Source: Roseateles oligotrophus (GTDB lineage Bacteria; Pseudomonadota; Gammaproteobacteria; Burkholderiales; Burkholderiaceae_C). Taken from it: DNA of 64,000 bases. Below, piece by piece: positions 46,444 to 54,651 of this stretch. Position 1 is the first letter of the stretch. Every line of letters begins with the position of its first letter. The stretch is from positions 156,326 through 220,325 of the forward strand of contig NZ_JACHLP010000005.1 in assembly GCF_014204525.1 (NCBI RefSeq), given 5' to 3'. The notes under the pieces were generated by a model, which saw only the letters and a program-made list of their open reading frames with translations, did not search any database and was not told the origin of the DNA. Both the position numbers and the translations under genes were made by a program.

Positions 46444-47639
46444 GCTTCGCCCTTGCTTGTCGTTTTTGTGGTGGGGGAATAAATGTCCTGGACCAGGGCC
46501 AGCATGCGTTGCAACTCCTGCTGGCTCAGGTCTTGATGGCAGGCCAGTTGCAGGATGTGGTGCGACCATTGCTGGCCGTGGTCGCCGGCGATCTCGCCAA
46601 CCTCGGGCCACAGCCTGTCCCAGCGGGAGACGGGCAGGCCCAGGCGGCGCAACTCAAAATAACCCGGGTCGGGGTCGTCCACCCAGAGCGGGAAGACATA
46701 GGGTGCGCAATGCTCGGGCAGCTGCGGCATCAGCGGCCTGAAGGCCTGGCTGCCGGCAAATGCCTGGGCAAAAAACCGGTATTGCTGGCGCCGGCCTTCG
46801 ACGATGCGCTCGCGCGGCGCGTACTGCGCCATGCAGCGGCTGGCGGCGGTGAGGGCGCGGTGGGACTGGCCCAGATCGATGTCAAAGCTCTCGGCGTAAT
46901 CGTCCGCTGCCGCCTGCGCCGGGGCCAGCGCTTCACCGCGACGCTTGAAGCGCTGCAGCAGGCTGAGCAGGCCGCTGAAGGGACGGTTCAGGCCCTTCAG
47001 CCGGCCATGGTTGACGCCGACGTGGACGATGTCAAAAGCCGCCTTCAGCTGGCTTTTGGCGCCGGGGCTGGCGAGGCTGGGGAAGGCCTGGCCGAGCAGG
47101 CGGTTATTGATCAGGCAGCCGCCCTCGGGCACGGGCAGGAACTTGGTCAGGCTGGCGATGGCCAGGTCGCCCCAGCTGCCCACGGCCTGGCCGTCCGAGA
47201 CGCCGAACAAGGCGTGGGCGCAGTCTTCGATCAGGCGGATGCCGCGCTCGTCGCACCAGGCGCGCAGCGGCGCCAGATGCTGGGGGATGCCGAAGAAATG
47301 CGCCGCCAGGATGGCTCGCACGCCGCCGAGGTCCTGGCGCGCGATCCAGTCCAGATCGGGGGAGCCGTCGGCGCGCAAGGGGTAGAACAGGGCTTGCGCC
47401 TGGCGCTGGATCACCGGCGCGATCATCGTGGGGCAGTGATAGGTGGGCACCAGCACCCGGTCGCCGCGGCCCAGGCCCAGCATCTCCAGGGCCAGCAGGA
47501 TGCTGGCGCGGCCGCTATGGGTCAGCTGCGCCTGCGGCAGGTCCAGCAGGCAGGGCGTGCTGGAATGCTTGGAGCCCGAGAAGGTGTGCCAGTCCAGCAC
47601 CGGCAGGCGCGGAATGGAGGCGGTGGCGGGACGACTCAA
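46440..47639 (-). CDS. DegT/DnrJ/EryC1/StrS-type PLP aminotransferase homologue
   Basis: 399 residues. Fold-type I PLP features: SGRASILLALEMLGLGRGD near the N-terminus, VPTYHCPTMIAPV (PLP phosphate/ring contacts), RLIEDCAHALFG (Asp holding the pyridine N) and the Schiff-base lysine K166 in SLTKFLPVPEGG. These enzymes aminate keto sugars; members of this divergent subgroup also occur in XrtA loci. The start is a TTG at 47639, overlapping the TPR stop as TTGA, with AGGA six bases upstream; the longer frame encodes only repeats of Gly/Ala from the TPR gene. Product may be an amino sugar for later acylation by the GNAT-family neighbour. Confidence 0.82.
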   Translation of the reverse strand: MSRPATASIPRLPVLDWHTFSGSKHSSTPCLLDLPQAQLTHSGRASILLALEMLGLGRGDRVLVPTYHCPTMIAPVIQRQAQALFYPLRADGSPDLDWIARQDLGGVRAILAAHFFGIPQHLAPLRAWCDERGIRLIEDCAHALFGVSDGQAVGSWGDLAIASLTKFLPVPEGGCLINNRLLGQAFPSLASPGAKSQLKAAFDIVHVGVNHGRLKGLNRPFSGLLSLLQRFKRRGEALAPAQAAADDYAESFDIDLGQSHRALTAASRCMAQYAPRERIVEGRRQQYRFFAQAFAGSQAFRPLMPQLPEHCAPYVFPLWVDDPDPGYFELRRLGLPVSRWDRLWPEVGEIAGDHGQQWSHHILQLACHQDLSQQELQRMLALVQDIYSPTTKTTSKGEA

Positions 47640-48394
47640 GGCTTGTCCTGACTCGGGGCTGAAGCCGCTGAAGCTGAGGATGCTGCCGAAGCCGCCGCCT
47701 CCACCGGCGCGGGCTCCTGCCATTGGCCGACGCCGCGGAGTTTTTCCTGCAGATCGGGGCGCTCAAAGCCCAGGGCTTGGGCGCGGTGGGCGCTTTGCAG
47801 GGCGGCGGCAAACTCTTTCAGGTCAAAGTAGGCCAGGCCGATATTGAAATGGGTGAAGGGCTGATCGCCCGCCAGATCACTGGAAATCTGCAACTGCTTG
47901 ATGGCATCGGCGCTGCGGCTCTTCTTCGTCAGATAGGTCGAGTAGATGATGCGCACGATCACATCGTCCGGCGCAAAGCGGATGGCGCGCTCGAAATAGC
48001 ATTCCACCGGGTATTGCAGACCGGGCGGCGTCTCGGTCTTGAACTTCTCGCCGTAACGGATGACCGAGACCAGGGCGCGGTGGTTGTTGGGGAAGGCGCG
48101 CAAGGTATAGGACAGGTCCGGCCCCGGCGAACCTATCATGCCGCCCGACTGCGCGCCGATCAGGTTTTCGACCCGCGGCGTGAAGTGGGCGTGCTCGACC
48201 AGCTCGCGCTTCTCCGCATGCGACATGGGGTCGGAGGACTGCTTCTGGTGGTCGGGGCGATAGTCGTAAGGGCCGTAATGGCTGCCTTTGAGCGGGCCGC
48301 AGATGCTGAGGCTTAGCTGCGCGAAAGCGGGCAGGGCAGCACACAGACCCAGCAGCAAAGCCAGGGCCGAGGGCAAAGTTCGTATGTTTTTCAA
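47636..48394 (-). CDS. Secreted TPR-repeat protein of the exopolysaccharide locus
   Basis: 252 residues from a TTG start at 48394 (AGGCAAG upstream). It has a signal peptide (KNIRTLPSALALLLGLCAAL ending near PAFA), then a conserved segment (SICGPLKGSHYGPYDYRPDH; HFTPRVENLIGAQSGGMIGS), and tetratricopeptide-like repeats in the second half (ECYFERAIRFAPDDVIVRII; FNIGLAYFDLKEFAAALQSA). A low-complexity Ala/Ser/Pro tail follows. It is periplasmic or surface-exposed, function unknown; TPRs suggest a protein-interaction role, perhaps near the export complex. The same kind of gene is often found beside the DegT-like gene in XrtA loci as far as I recall. Confidence 0.78.
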   Translation of the reverse strand: MKNIRTLPSALALLLGLCAALPAFAQLSLSICGPLKGSHYGPYDYRPDHQKQSSDPMSHAEKRELVEHAHFTPRVENLIGAQSGGMIGSPGPDLSYTLRAFPNNHRALVSVIRYGEKFKTETPPGLQYPVECYFERAIRFAPDDVIVRIIYSTYLTKKSRSADAIKQLQISSDLAGDQPFTHFNIGLAYFDLKEFAAALQSAHRAQALGFERPDLQEKLRGVGQWQEPAPVEAAASAASSASAASAPSQDKP

Positions 48395-48409
48395 TTCACT
48401 TGCCTCGCG

Positions 48410-49306
48410 CTAAAGATGGGTCTGACGGGCAAAGGCCAGGGTGTGCTGCTGCACCGCCAGGCTGTCCGCCCGATTTGAAAACGTGTGGTCGGCCATGGCC
48501 AGGTCCACTCTTTGTACCTTGCCCTGGCTCAGCAGGCCACGCCAATGTGGGTCGGCGGCGGCGTGATCCAGGAATTCCTTGGCCGTCAGGTCATTGCCGC
48601 TGATGATCAGCTGGATCGCCCCGCCGAACTCGCGCCAGGCCTTGGCCATGCGCTGCAGGTAGGGGCGGCTGTCTGTCTGCTGCCCGGTCGAGGGCGCTGC
48701 TGGCACCTGTCCGGGCTTGCTGTGGCCGAGGGCCGCGCGGGCATTGGCCAGCAGATCCTGCATGGCCTTGCGGCCGACGCCGCCGCCCAGCAGTTTCTTC
48801 CAGAACTCGGGCTGGCTCAGGCGTTGCCAGTAGTAATGCTTGAGCTGGGTCTTGGCCAGGCTGTTGTCGGAGCGCGCCCAGGGGTTGAGCAGCACGAGGC
48901 CGCGCACCCGCGGGTCTTGCTGGGCCTCGCAATAAAGCAGGGCGGCGGAGGCGCCGTCGCACAGCCCCCACAGCAGCACGCTCTCCAGCCCGGCGGCCTG
49001 GACGAAGGCGTCGATGGCCGCGCCCACATCCTCGCCCACCGTCTCGAAATTGCGCAAATCGCCCTCGGCATCGCCCATGCCGCGGTAGTCCAGGCGCAGC
49101 GTCGGCACGCCTTCGCTGGCCAGGGCCCGACCCAGCAGCGTGAACTGGCGGTGGCTGCCCGCGCGGTACTGCGGGCCGCCCACGATCACCAGCACACCGG
49201 TCTTGCCGGCAGGCGCTTGCGCCGGCTCGCTCAACAGGGCCAGCATGCGCTCGCCCTGGCAAGGGATCAGCAGGGCTCGGTCGCGGTAGCTGCTGGTCTG
49301 GTTCAT
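48410..49306 (-). CDS. Exosortase A-associated alpha/beta hydrolase 1 (TIGR03100)
   Basis: 298 residues with the alpha/beta-hydrolase fold: VLVIVGGPQYRAGSHRQF, LRLDYRGMGDAEGD, then the nucleophile elbow GLCDG (114-118), in which Cys116 replaces the usual Ser, and a C-terminal ADHTFS histidine. A Cys nucleophile resembles thioesterase-like or dienelactone-hydrolase-like chemistry. The enzyme may cleave or transfer acyl groups from the nearby ACP. Its ATG overlaps the stop of hydrolase 2 (ATGA), so the two are coupled and probably act together. Substrate unknown. Confidence 0.9.
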   Translation of the reverse strand: MNQTSSYRDRALLIPCQGERMLALLSEPAQAPAGKTGVLVIVGGPQYRAGSHRQFTLLGRALASEGVPTLRLDYRGMGDAEGDLRNFETVGEDVGAAIDAFVQAAGLESVLLWGLCDGASAALLYCEAQQDPRVRGLVLLNPWARSDNSLAKTQLKHYYWQRLSQPEFWKKLLGGGVGRKAMQDLLANARAALGHSKPGQVPAAPSTGQQTDSRPYLQRMAKAWREFGGAIQLIISGNDLTAKEFLDHAAADPHWRGLLSQGKVQRVDLAMADHTFSNRADSLAVQQHTLAFARQTHL

Positions 49307-50142
49307 GCCGGTGCGCCTTCCAGCAGGGCTTGCAGGCTGGCGCTCAGCAGGGCCGGCGCGTCCTCGATCTCGCTGGTCTGCCAGAAGGAAGGGCCCTGGA
49401 TTCTGCGCGCCTGCACCCGCAGGCCGGCGGCCTGCCAGCGCTGGGCGCTGCTCGCCAAGGCGGGCGAGACTTCCTCGCCCTGCTGGCTGGCCAGCTCGAA
49501 GAACAAGGCCCGGCCGCTGCCGCCCGCGGGCGGCGTCAGCACGGTTTTTTCAAGGCCGGCGGCCAAGGCGGGCGACAGGCCATAACCCGCAATCTCCACC
49601 ACCTCGCCGGCCGCCATCTGGGCCTTCAAAGCCTCCATGGCGGCGGCGGCATTGCCTTCCAGCAGGCTGCCCGCCAGCTTGAGGCGCAGGAATTGCTGCA
49701 GCAGCAGGCGGCCATTGGCGGGGGGCTGCCAGAACAGGAAGTTGCAATCGCTGCCGTCGATCTGCGCCGCCAGCTCGCAGGCCAGCAGGCAGCCGGCACG
49801 CTGACCCCACAGCCATAGCGGGGCGGCCGGGCCGCATTCGCTGTCCAGCCAGGCCTTGGCCTGCCGCAGATCGGCCAGCCAATCCTGCCAGCCGGCCTCG
49901 CCAAAATCGCCGGCGCTGTCGCCGCAGCCAAACAAGTCCATCTGCAGCACGGCAAAGCCCGCCGCGGCCAGTTGGCGCGCTTGCAGGGCCGCCATGCGGC
50001 GGGACTTGTTCATCTCTTCGGCGAAGGCATGGATGTGCAGCACCCGGCCACGCTCGGGCCCGGCGCGCAGATCGGCCGGGTGATAAATGCAGAAGCGTTG
50101 GCCCTGGCTGGCGTCGAGAAAGAAAACCTGGGGTTCGCGCAT
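49303..50142 (-). CDS. Exosortase A-associated alpha/beta hydrolase 2 (TIGR03101)
   Basis: 279 residues, alpha/beta-hydrolase-like: RVLHIHAFAEEMNKSRRM (oxyanion-side HAFAEE), LQMDLFGCGDSAGDF, and at the nucleophile elbow GQRAG (113-117), where Arg115 stands in place of Ser. No other Ser or Cys takes the elbow position, so it is probably non-catalytic or works by another mechanism, for example as a partner of hydrolase 1. The family occurs together with hydrolase 1, ACP and the acyl-CoA ligase in XrtA loci. ATG 50142 is 18 bases after the ACP stop. Confidence 0.87.
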   Translation of the reverse strand: MREPQVFFLDASQGQRFCIYHPADLRAGPERGRVLHIHAFAEEMNKSRRMAALQARQLAAAGFAVLQMDLFGCGDSAGDFGEAGWQDWLADLRQAKAWLDSECGPAAPLWLWGQRAGCLLACELAAQIDGSDCNFLFWQPPANGRLLLQQFLRLKLAGSLLEGNAAAAMEALKAQMAAGEVVEIAGYGLSPALAAGLEKTVLTPPAGGSGRALFFELASQQGEEVSPALASSAQRWQAAGLRVQARRIQGPSFWQTSEIEDAPALLSASLQALLEGAPA

Positions 50143-50159
50143 GCCGGGCGGGTGGTTTG

Positions 50160-50408
50160 TTAGCCCAGTTTGGCCGCAACAAAATCGCTCAGCGAGCCCA
50201 CGGTGGCGAAGGTGGCGCCCTCGATCTCATCGTCGGCCACGACGATGCCCAGCTGCTCTTCCAGAGCGGTCAGCAGGCTGACCACGGCCATCGAATCCAA
50301 CTCGGGCAGGGCGCCCAGCAATTGGGTGTCACGGTCGAAAGTCGCGCTGCGTCCACCCAGGCTGAGAACTTCTTCAAGAATGCGCAGAACGTGCTTTTCG
50401 GTAGTCAT
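50160..50408 (-). CDS. Acyl carrier protein of the exosortase A locus
   Basis: 82 residues, four-helix ACP fold with the phosphopantetheine serine S39 in ELDSMAVVSLL, followed by ALEEQLGIVVADDEIEGATF typical of ACP helices III-IV. It should carry an acyl or aminoacyl thioester. It leads the minus-strand operon with the two hydrolases, and faces the acyl-CoA ligase across a 289-base divergent gap, suggesting that the ligase loads it. ATG 50408 is used from family length; ATG 50486, with AGAGGAG close before it, would add 26 residues and cannot be excluded. Cytoplasmic. Confidence 0.9.
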   Translation of the reverse strand: MTTEKHVLRILEEVLSLGGRSATFDRDTQLLGALPELDSMAVVSLLTALEEQLGIVVADDEIEGATFATVGSLSDFVAAKLG

Positions 50409-50697
50409 GGATGCAAAGAGGCCCGTGGACATGGGCTGAATAGGGCTTGTTGAGAGACGCCGCATCTTACATGCGACATTTTTCATTTCTCCTCTGGCAA
50501 GCCCCCCGATCCGGGGCCTGCCGGGGTGATTTTTTAACGCTCAAATGGCCCCCGTTGCCAAGGGCTCCGCCGCCGGCCGCAAAGCGGCGGCTTTGCTGGC
50601 GCCCTATGCGATACTTTTTCGCGCTTTTCGATGGGGCTCGCCGCGAGCGCCTCCGCGCCCAAAATCCTAAGAAACAAGCCGATAGAAACTCTTACGC

Positions 50698-52326
50698 ATG
50701 CCAGCCACCTTGACGCAAACCCCCAGCGACTCCGTCCTTCTGCACGAGCTGCCTCTGCGCCAGGCGCGCTTGCGCCCCGAGGCCCTGGCCTTGACTCATG
50801 GCGCTGAAGGCATGAGTTATCGCCAACTGGGGGCGGCCATCGAGGGCTTTGCGGCCGGCCTGATGGCTCTGGGCCTGCCGCGCGGCGCGCGGGTCGGCAT
50901 CTATCTGGAAAAGCGCTTCGAGACCGTCATCGCCAGCTTTGGCGCGCCAGCGGCGGGCTGCGTCTTCGTGCCCATCAACCCCTTGCTCAAGCCCGAGCAG
51001 GTCGGCTTCATCCTGCGCGACTGCGATGTGCAGCTCTTGCTGACCTCGCCGGAGCGCCTCAGCGCGCTGCTGGACAGCCTGCCGCAAAGCCCGGCCCTGC
51101 GCCATCTGCTGATCACCGGCGATCAAGCGCCCGCTGCGCCGCCCGCGCCCCTGAGTCTGCAGCGCTGGGATGCTTTTGTCGCCACGCCGGCCCGGCCCGG
51201 CCACCGGCTGATCGACAGCGATATGGTGGCCATCCTCTACACCTCGGGCAGCACCGGCCGGCCCAAGGGGGTGGTGCTGTCCCACCGCAATATGGTGGCC
51301 GGCGCCAAGAGCGTGGCCAGCTATCTGGAGAACACGGCGCAAGATGTCTTGCTGGCGGCCTTGCCCCTGTCTTTCGACGCCGGTTTCAGCCAGCTGACGA
51401 CCGCCTTCCATGTGGGCGCGCGGGTGGTGCTGCTGAACTATCTGCTGCCGCGCGACGTTCTGCGCGCCATCGAGAAGGAGGGCGTCACCGGCCTGACCGC
51501 CGTGCCGCCGCTCTACATCCAGCTCAGCCAGCTGGAATGGCCCGCCACCATTCAGCAAACGCTGCGCTACTTCGCCAATACCGGCGGCCGCATGCCGCGC
51601 GAGACCTTGGGGCTGTTGCGCCAGCGGGTGCCGGCGGCCAAGCCTTTTCTGATGTACGGCCTCACCGAGGCCTTCCGCTCCACCTATCTGCCGCCCGAGG
51701 AGGTGGACCGCCGGCCCGACTCCATCGGCAAGGCGATTCCTAACGCCGAAATTCTGGTGTTGCGCGAGGATGGCAGCGCTTGCGAGCCCGATGAGCCCGG
51801 CGAGCTGGTGCATCGCGGCGCCCTGGTCGGCCTGGGCTACTGGAACGATGCCGAGAAAACGGCCGAGCGCTACAAGCTCTTGCCGGCCGGCGCGCCCGGC
51901 CGCGAGGGCGGCTTGCAGCTGCCCGAGTACGCGGTGTTCTCCGGCGACAATGTGCGCCGCGATGCCGAGGGCTTTTTGTACTTCATCGGCCGGCGCGACG
52001 AGATGATGAAGACCTCGGGCTACCGCGTCAGCCCGACCGAGGTCGAGGAGATTCTCTACGCCACCCAGCTGGTCGGCGAATGCGTGGCCTTTGGCGTCGA
52101 GCACGCCACGCTGGGCCAGGCGATCCAGATCATCGCCACGCCGCCGGCCGGTGCTCATGAGCTTGATCTGGCGGCCCTGCAAGCCCAGTGCCGCCAGCGC
52201 ATGCCGGCCTATATGGTGCCGGCCGGGTTTGAGGTCCAGGCCGGGCCGCTGCCGCGCAACCCTAACGGCAAGATCGACCGCAAGCTGCTGTCCAGCGCCT
52301 GGCTGGAACGCCAGGCCCAGCTTTGA
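50698..52326 (+). CDS. Exosortase A-associated acyl-CoA ligase (AMP-forming, TIGR03098)
   Basis: 542 residues of the ANL superfamily. The AMP-binding P-loop is seen as LYTSGSTGRPKGV (~180-192), followed by YGLTEAFRSTYLPPEE, DNVRRDAEGFLYFIGRRDE and the C-terminal lysine motif PRNPNGKIDRKLL. It activates a carboxylic acid as an adenylate and loads it onto CoA or, more probably here, the ACP encoded divergently. The substrate is unknown. The start at 50698 matches the family. The decarboxylase gene follows 23 bases after the stop. Confidence 0.92.
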   Translation: MPATLTQTPSDSVLLHELPLRQARLRPEALALTHGAEGMSYRQLGAAIEGFAAGLMALGLPRGARVGIYLEKRFETVIASFGAPAAGCVFVPINPLLKPEQVGFILRDCDVQLLLTSPERLSALLDSLPQSPALRHLLITGDQAPAAPPAPLSLQRWDAFVATPARPGHRLIDSDMVAILYTSGSTGRPKGVVLSHRNMVAGAKSVASYLENTAQDVLLAALPLSFDAGFSQLTTAFHVGARVVLLNYLLPRDVLRAIEKEGVTGLTAVPPLYIQLSQLEWPATIQQTLRYFANTGGRMPRETLGLLRQRVPAAKPFLMYGLTEAFRSTYLPPEEVDRRPDSIGKAIPNAEILVLREDGSACEPDEPGELVHRGALVGLGYWNDAEKTAERYKLLPAGAPGREGGLQLPEYAVFSGDNVRRDAEGFLYFIGRRDEMMKTSGYRVSPTEVEEILYATQLVGECVAFGVEHATLGQAIQIIATPPAGAHELDLAALQAQCRQRMPAYMVPAGFEVQAGPLPRNPNGKIDRKLLSSAWLERQAQL

Positions 52327-52349
52327 ACCTTTTTCTGAACGATTCAGCC

Positions 52350-53615
52350 ATGTCCGATTTGCCCTCGCCGCCCGCCCTCAAGCGTCCGCCCCAGCATGTG
52401 CCGATGAGCCAGTTCGCCCAGCAGGATGGCGAGCTGCTGATCGGCGGCCAGCCCCTGACCCGCCTGGCGGCCCGGGTCGGCCAGACCCCGTTTTACGCCT
52501 ACGACCGTCAGCTGCTGAAGGCCAGGGTGGCGCAGCTGCGCGCGGCCTTGCCGGCCAGCGTCAAGCTGCATTACGCGATGAAGGCCAACCCCATGCCGGC
52601 CGTGGTGGCCTGGATGGCGGGCCTGGTGGACGGCATCGATGTGGCCTCGGCCGGCGAGCTGAAGGTGGCGCTGGACGCCGGTGCCGATCCGGCCGAAGTG
52701 AGCTTTGCCGGGCCGGGCAAGCGCGATATCGAGCTGGCCCAGGCGGTCGCCGCGGGCGTGCTGATCAATGTGGAATCGGCCCGCGAGCTGGCCCCGCTGG
52801 CCGCGGCCAGCGCCCGGCTGGGCCTGCCCGCGCGGGTGGCCGTGCGGGTCAATCCGGACTTCGAGCTCAAGGGCTCGGGCATGCGTATGGGCGGCGGCCC
52901 CAAGCAGTTTGGCGTGGACGCCGAGGCGGTGCCTGAGCTGCTGCGCGAGATCGGCCGCCTGGGCCTGGCCTTCGAGGGCTTTCATCTCTTCGCCGGCTCG
53001 CAGAATCTGCGCGCCGAATCCATCTGCGAGGCCCAGCAAAAGTCTTACGAGCTGGCCCTGAGCCTGGCCGCCCATGCGCCGGCACCGGTCAAATTCCTGA
53101 ACCTGGGCGGCGGCTTCGGCATCCCTTACTTCCCGGGCGAGGGCTTGCTGGATCTGGCTCCCATCGCGGCCAATCTTTTGCAGCTGGCCGACCGCGCGGC
53201 GCGCGAGCTGCCGCATGCGTCCCTGGTCATCGAACTGGGCCGTTATCTGGTCGGCGAGGCCGGGGTCTACGTCACCCGGGTGGTGGACCGCAAGCTCTCG
53301 CGCGGCCAGGTCTATCTGGTGACCGATGGCGGGCTCAACCACCATCTGTCGGCCTCGGGCAATTTCGGCCAGGTCTTGCGCAAGAACTACCCCGTCAGCT
53401 TGGTCAAGGCCAAGGGGCCGCAAGGCGGCCCGACCGAGCAGGCCACGGTGGTCGGGCCTCTGTGCACGCCGCTGGATCTGCTGGCCGATCGCATGGAGCT
53501 GCCGGTGGCGGCGGAGGGCGATCTGGTGGTGATTTTCCAGTCGGGCGCTTACGGTGCTTCGGCCAGCCCGGCCGGCTTTTTGAGCCACCCGAACTGCGTC
53601 GAAGTGTTGGTCTAG
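52350..53615 (+). CDS. Exosortase A-associated PLP-dependent decarboxylase (TIGR03099, Orn/DAP/Arg decarboxylase fold)
   Basis: 421 residues, alanine-racemase-like fold III PLP enzyme: Schiff-base lysine K78 in LHYAMKANPMP, SAGELKVALDAGADP, FAGPGKRDIELAQAV, FHLFAGSQNL, LNLGGGFGIPYFPGEG (phosphate loop) and VTDGGLNHHLSASGNFG. Relatives decarboxylate diaminopimelate, ornithine or arginine; the TIGR03099 substrate is not known, and it acts with the acyl ligase and ACP. ATG 52350 is used; TTG 52323, overlapping the ligase stop, is the alternative. Its stop overlaps the convergent LapA-like gene by four bases. It may provide an amine for coupling to the loaded acyl group (inference). Confidence 0.92.
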   Translation: MSDLPSPPALKRPPQHVPMSQFAQQDGELLIGGQPLTRLAARVGQTPFYAYDRQLLKARVAQLRAALPASVKLHYAMKANPMPAVVAWMAGLVDGIDVASAGELKVALDAGADPAEVSFAGPGKRDIELAQAVAAGVLINVESARELAPLAAASARLGLPARVAVRVNPDFELKGSGMRMGGGPKQFGVDAEAVPELLREIGRLGLAFEGFHLFAGSQNLRAESICEAQQKSYELALSLAAHAPAPVKFLNLGGGFGIPYFPGEGLLDLAPIAANLLQLADRAARELPHASLVIELGRYLVGEAGVYVTRVVDRKLSRGQVYLVTDGGLNHHLSASGNFGQVLRKNYPVSLVKAKGPQGGPTEQATVVGPLCTPLDLLADRMELPVAAEGDLVVIFQSGAYGASASPAGFLSHPNCVEVLV

Positions 53616-54049
53616 CCTTGCTTCATCCGGTCGTCCAGTTCGGCGATCTGGGCCGCCAGGGCGTTGCTGTGCTCGCGCATGTCCTGGCTCAGGGCTTGCT
53701 GGCTGGCCAGCAGCTTGGCGGCCAGGCCGGCCATCTCGGCCTGCAGCACGGTTTTGAGCTCGGTGAAACGGGAGGCTTCGGCCTGGTCGGCCAGCTCCCG
53801 CTGGGCTTGAATCTCCTTGGCATGGCGCCGGGTTTCCAGCAGCACCGTGCCTTGCCAGAAGGCCAGATAGAGGCTGAAGGCCAGCGTCAGCAGGCCCAGC
53901 AGGCCGAGCAGGACCAGGCCTAGCGGCGCCTGAATGCTGCCCAGGCCCAGATTCAGGCTGGCGGGGGCGATGAACAAGGCCCAGTTCATGGCCGCAAAGC
54001 CGGTGATGAGGGCGAGCAGGAGCAGCAGGGCAAGGGTGCGGAAGCGCAT
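53612..54049 (-). CDS. LapA-domain-like membrane protein with coiled-coil tail
   Basis: 145 residues. Two N-terminal membrane helices (RFRTLALLLLLALITGFAA and APLGLVLLGLLGLLTLAFSL) are joined by a short loop with NWALFIAPASLNLGLG, the layout of LapA/DUF1049 proteins, followed by a charged helical tail (QREL..QAEASRFTEL, MREHSNALAAQIAELDDRMK) likely to form a coiled coil. LapA-domain proteins are inner-membrane helpers of lipopolysaccharide assembly in other proteobacteria. No specific function is claimed. It is convergent with the decarboxylase gene. Confidence 0.75.
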   Translation of the reverse strand: MRFRTLALLLLLALITGFAAMNWALFIAPASLNLGLGSIQAPLGLVLLGLLGLLTLAFSLYLAFWQGTVLLETRRHAKEIQAQRELADQAEASRFTELKTVLQAEMAGLAAKLLASQQALSQDMREHSNALAAQIAELDDRMKQG

Positions 54050-54457
54050 GAGTTGCTTTCAAGTGCGGGAGGAAGGATGCCGCCCTTCTACACCGGTGTG
54101 ACGCCTGTGCCCATCCCCTGTGCGCAGCTCTCGCGGGCGCGCCGCTGCGTGGCCGAGGGCAGCTCGCCGAACTGCCCGGAAGCAGTACTCCAGCTTGCTG
54201 CAGACCTGCAGCATGGAGGGGAGCTTGCTCGGGCTGGCTTAAAACTAGATGTAGGAGGGCGGCGTGGGTGAGTGGGGGGGGGGGCGCAGCCTCTTGGCGG
54301 AAGTCGTGGGACTTTGCAGGCGCGCCCTGCCTGGGCGTGAACTGACCGGCGTCGGCGCCGAGGCGGCCGCCAACAAGGCCGATATGCCGCTCTACAGAAT
54401 ACGGACAAGCTCTCCGCGAGCCAGCTGCGGCTGATTCGACAGAACAAGAGCTACCGC
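54050..54457. other. Intergenic region without a convincing gene; contains a G11 run
   Basis: No open reading frame here has a family match by eye. The stretch includes an 11-base G homopolymer (54274-54284) and looks decayed; reading frames are short and interrupted. The segment from about 54380 is in frame with the SDR fragment that follows but shows no resemblance to an SDR N-terminus. Confidence 0.5.
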
Positions 54458-54499
54458 ATGGACACCCATCCCAGCCATCGCCGCTGCACTAACGCTAGC

Positions 54500-54643
54500 A
54501 TCGTCCTGGGTCGCATGGCTTCTGCCTCCGAAATGGCCACTTGCTGTGCTTTTCTGGCCAGCGACGACGCCAGCTTTGTCAACGGCGCGGTGCTGGTGGC
54601 CGATGGCGGTGCGCGCAGCGCGGCGGCGGCCAGGGCTCAGTGA
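54500..54643 (+). pseudogene. C-terminal fragment of a short-chain dehydrogenase/reductase
   Basis: GRMASASEMATCCAFLASDD followed by ASFVNGAVLVADGGARS is the standard C-terminal segment of SDR enzymes (usually GR.G.PEEIA...FLASD.ASFVNG..L..DGG). The Rossmann N-terminus and the catalytic Tyr-x3-Lys are absent from the upstream sequence, so this is a remnant of a lost gene, not a working enzyme. It ends with a TGA at 54641-54643, just before the convergent ABC ATPase gene. Confidence 0.6.
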
Positions 54644-54651
54644 ACAAGCTT

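Noticed and set aside
50487-50540. Terminator or sigma-54 promoter in the ACP/ligase divergent gap
   Set aside because: A CCCC/GGGG stem followed by TTTTTT exists near 50505-50535, but no plus-strand gene ends there, and TGGCA/TGGCG matches lack a -12 element at the right spacing.
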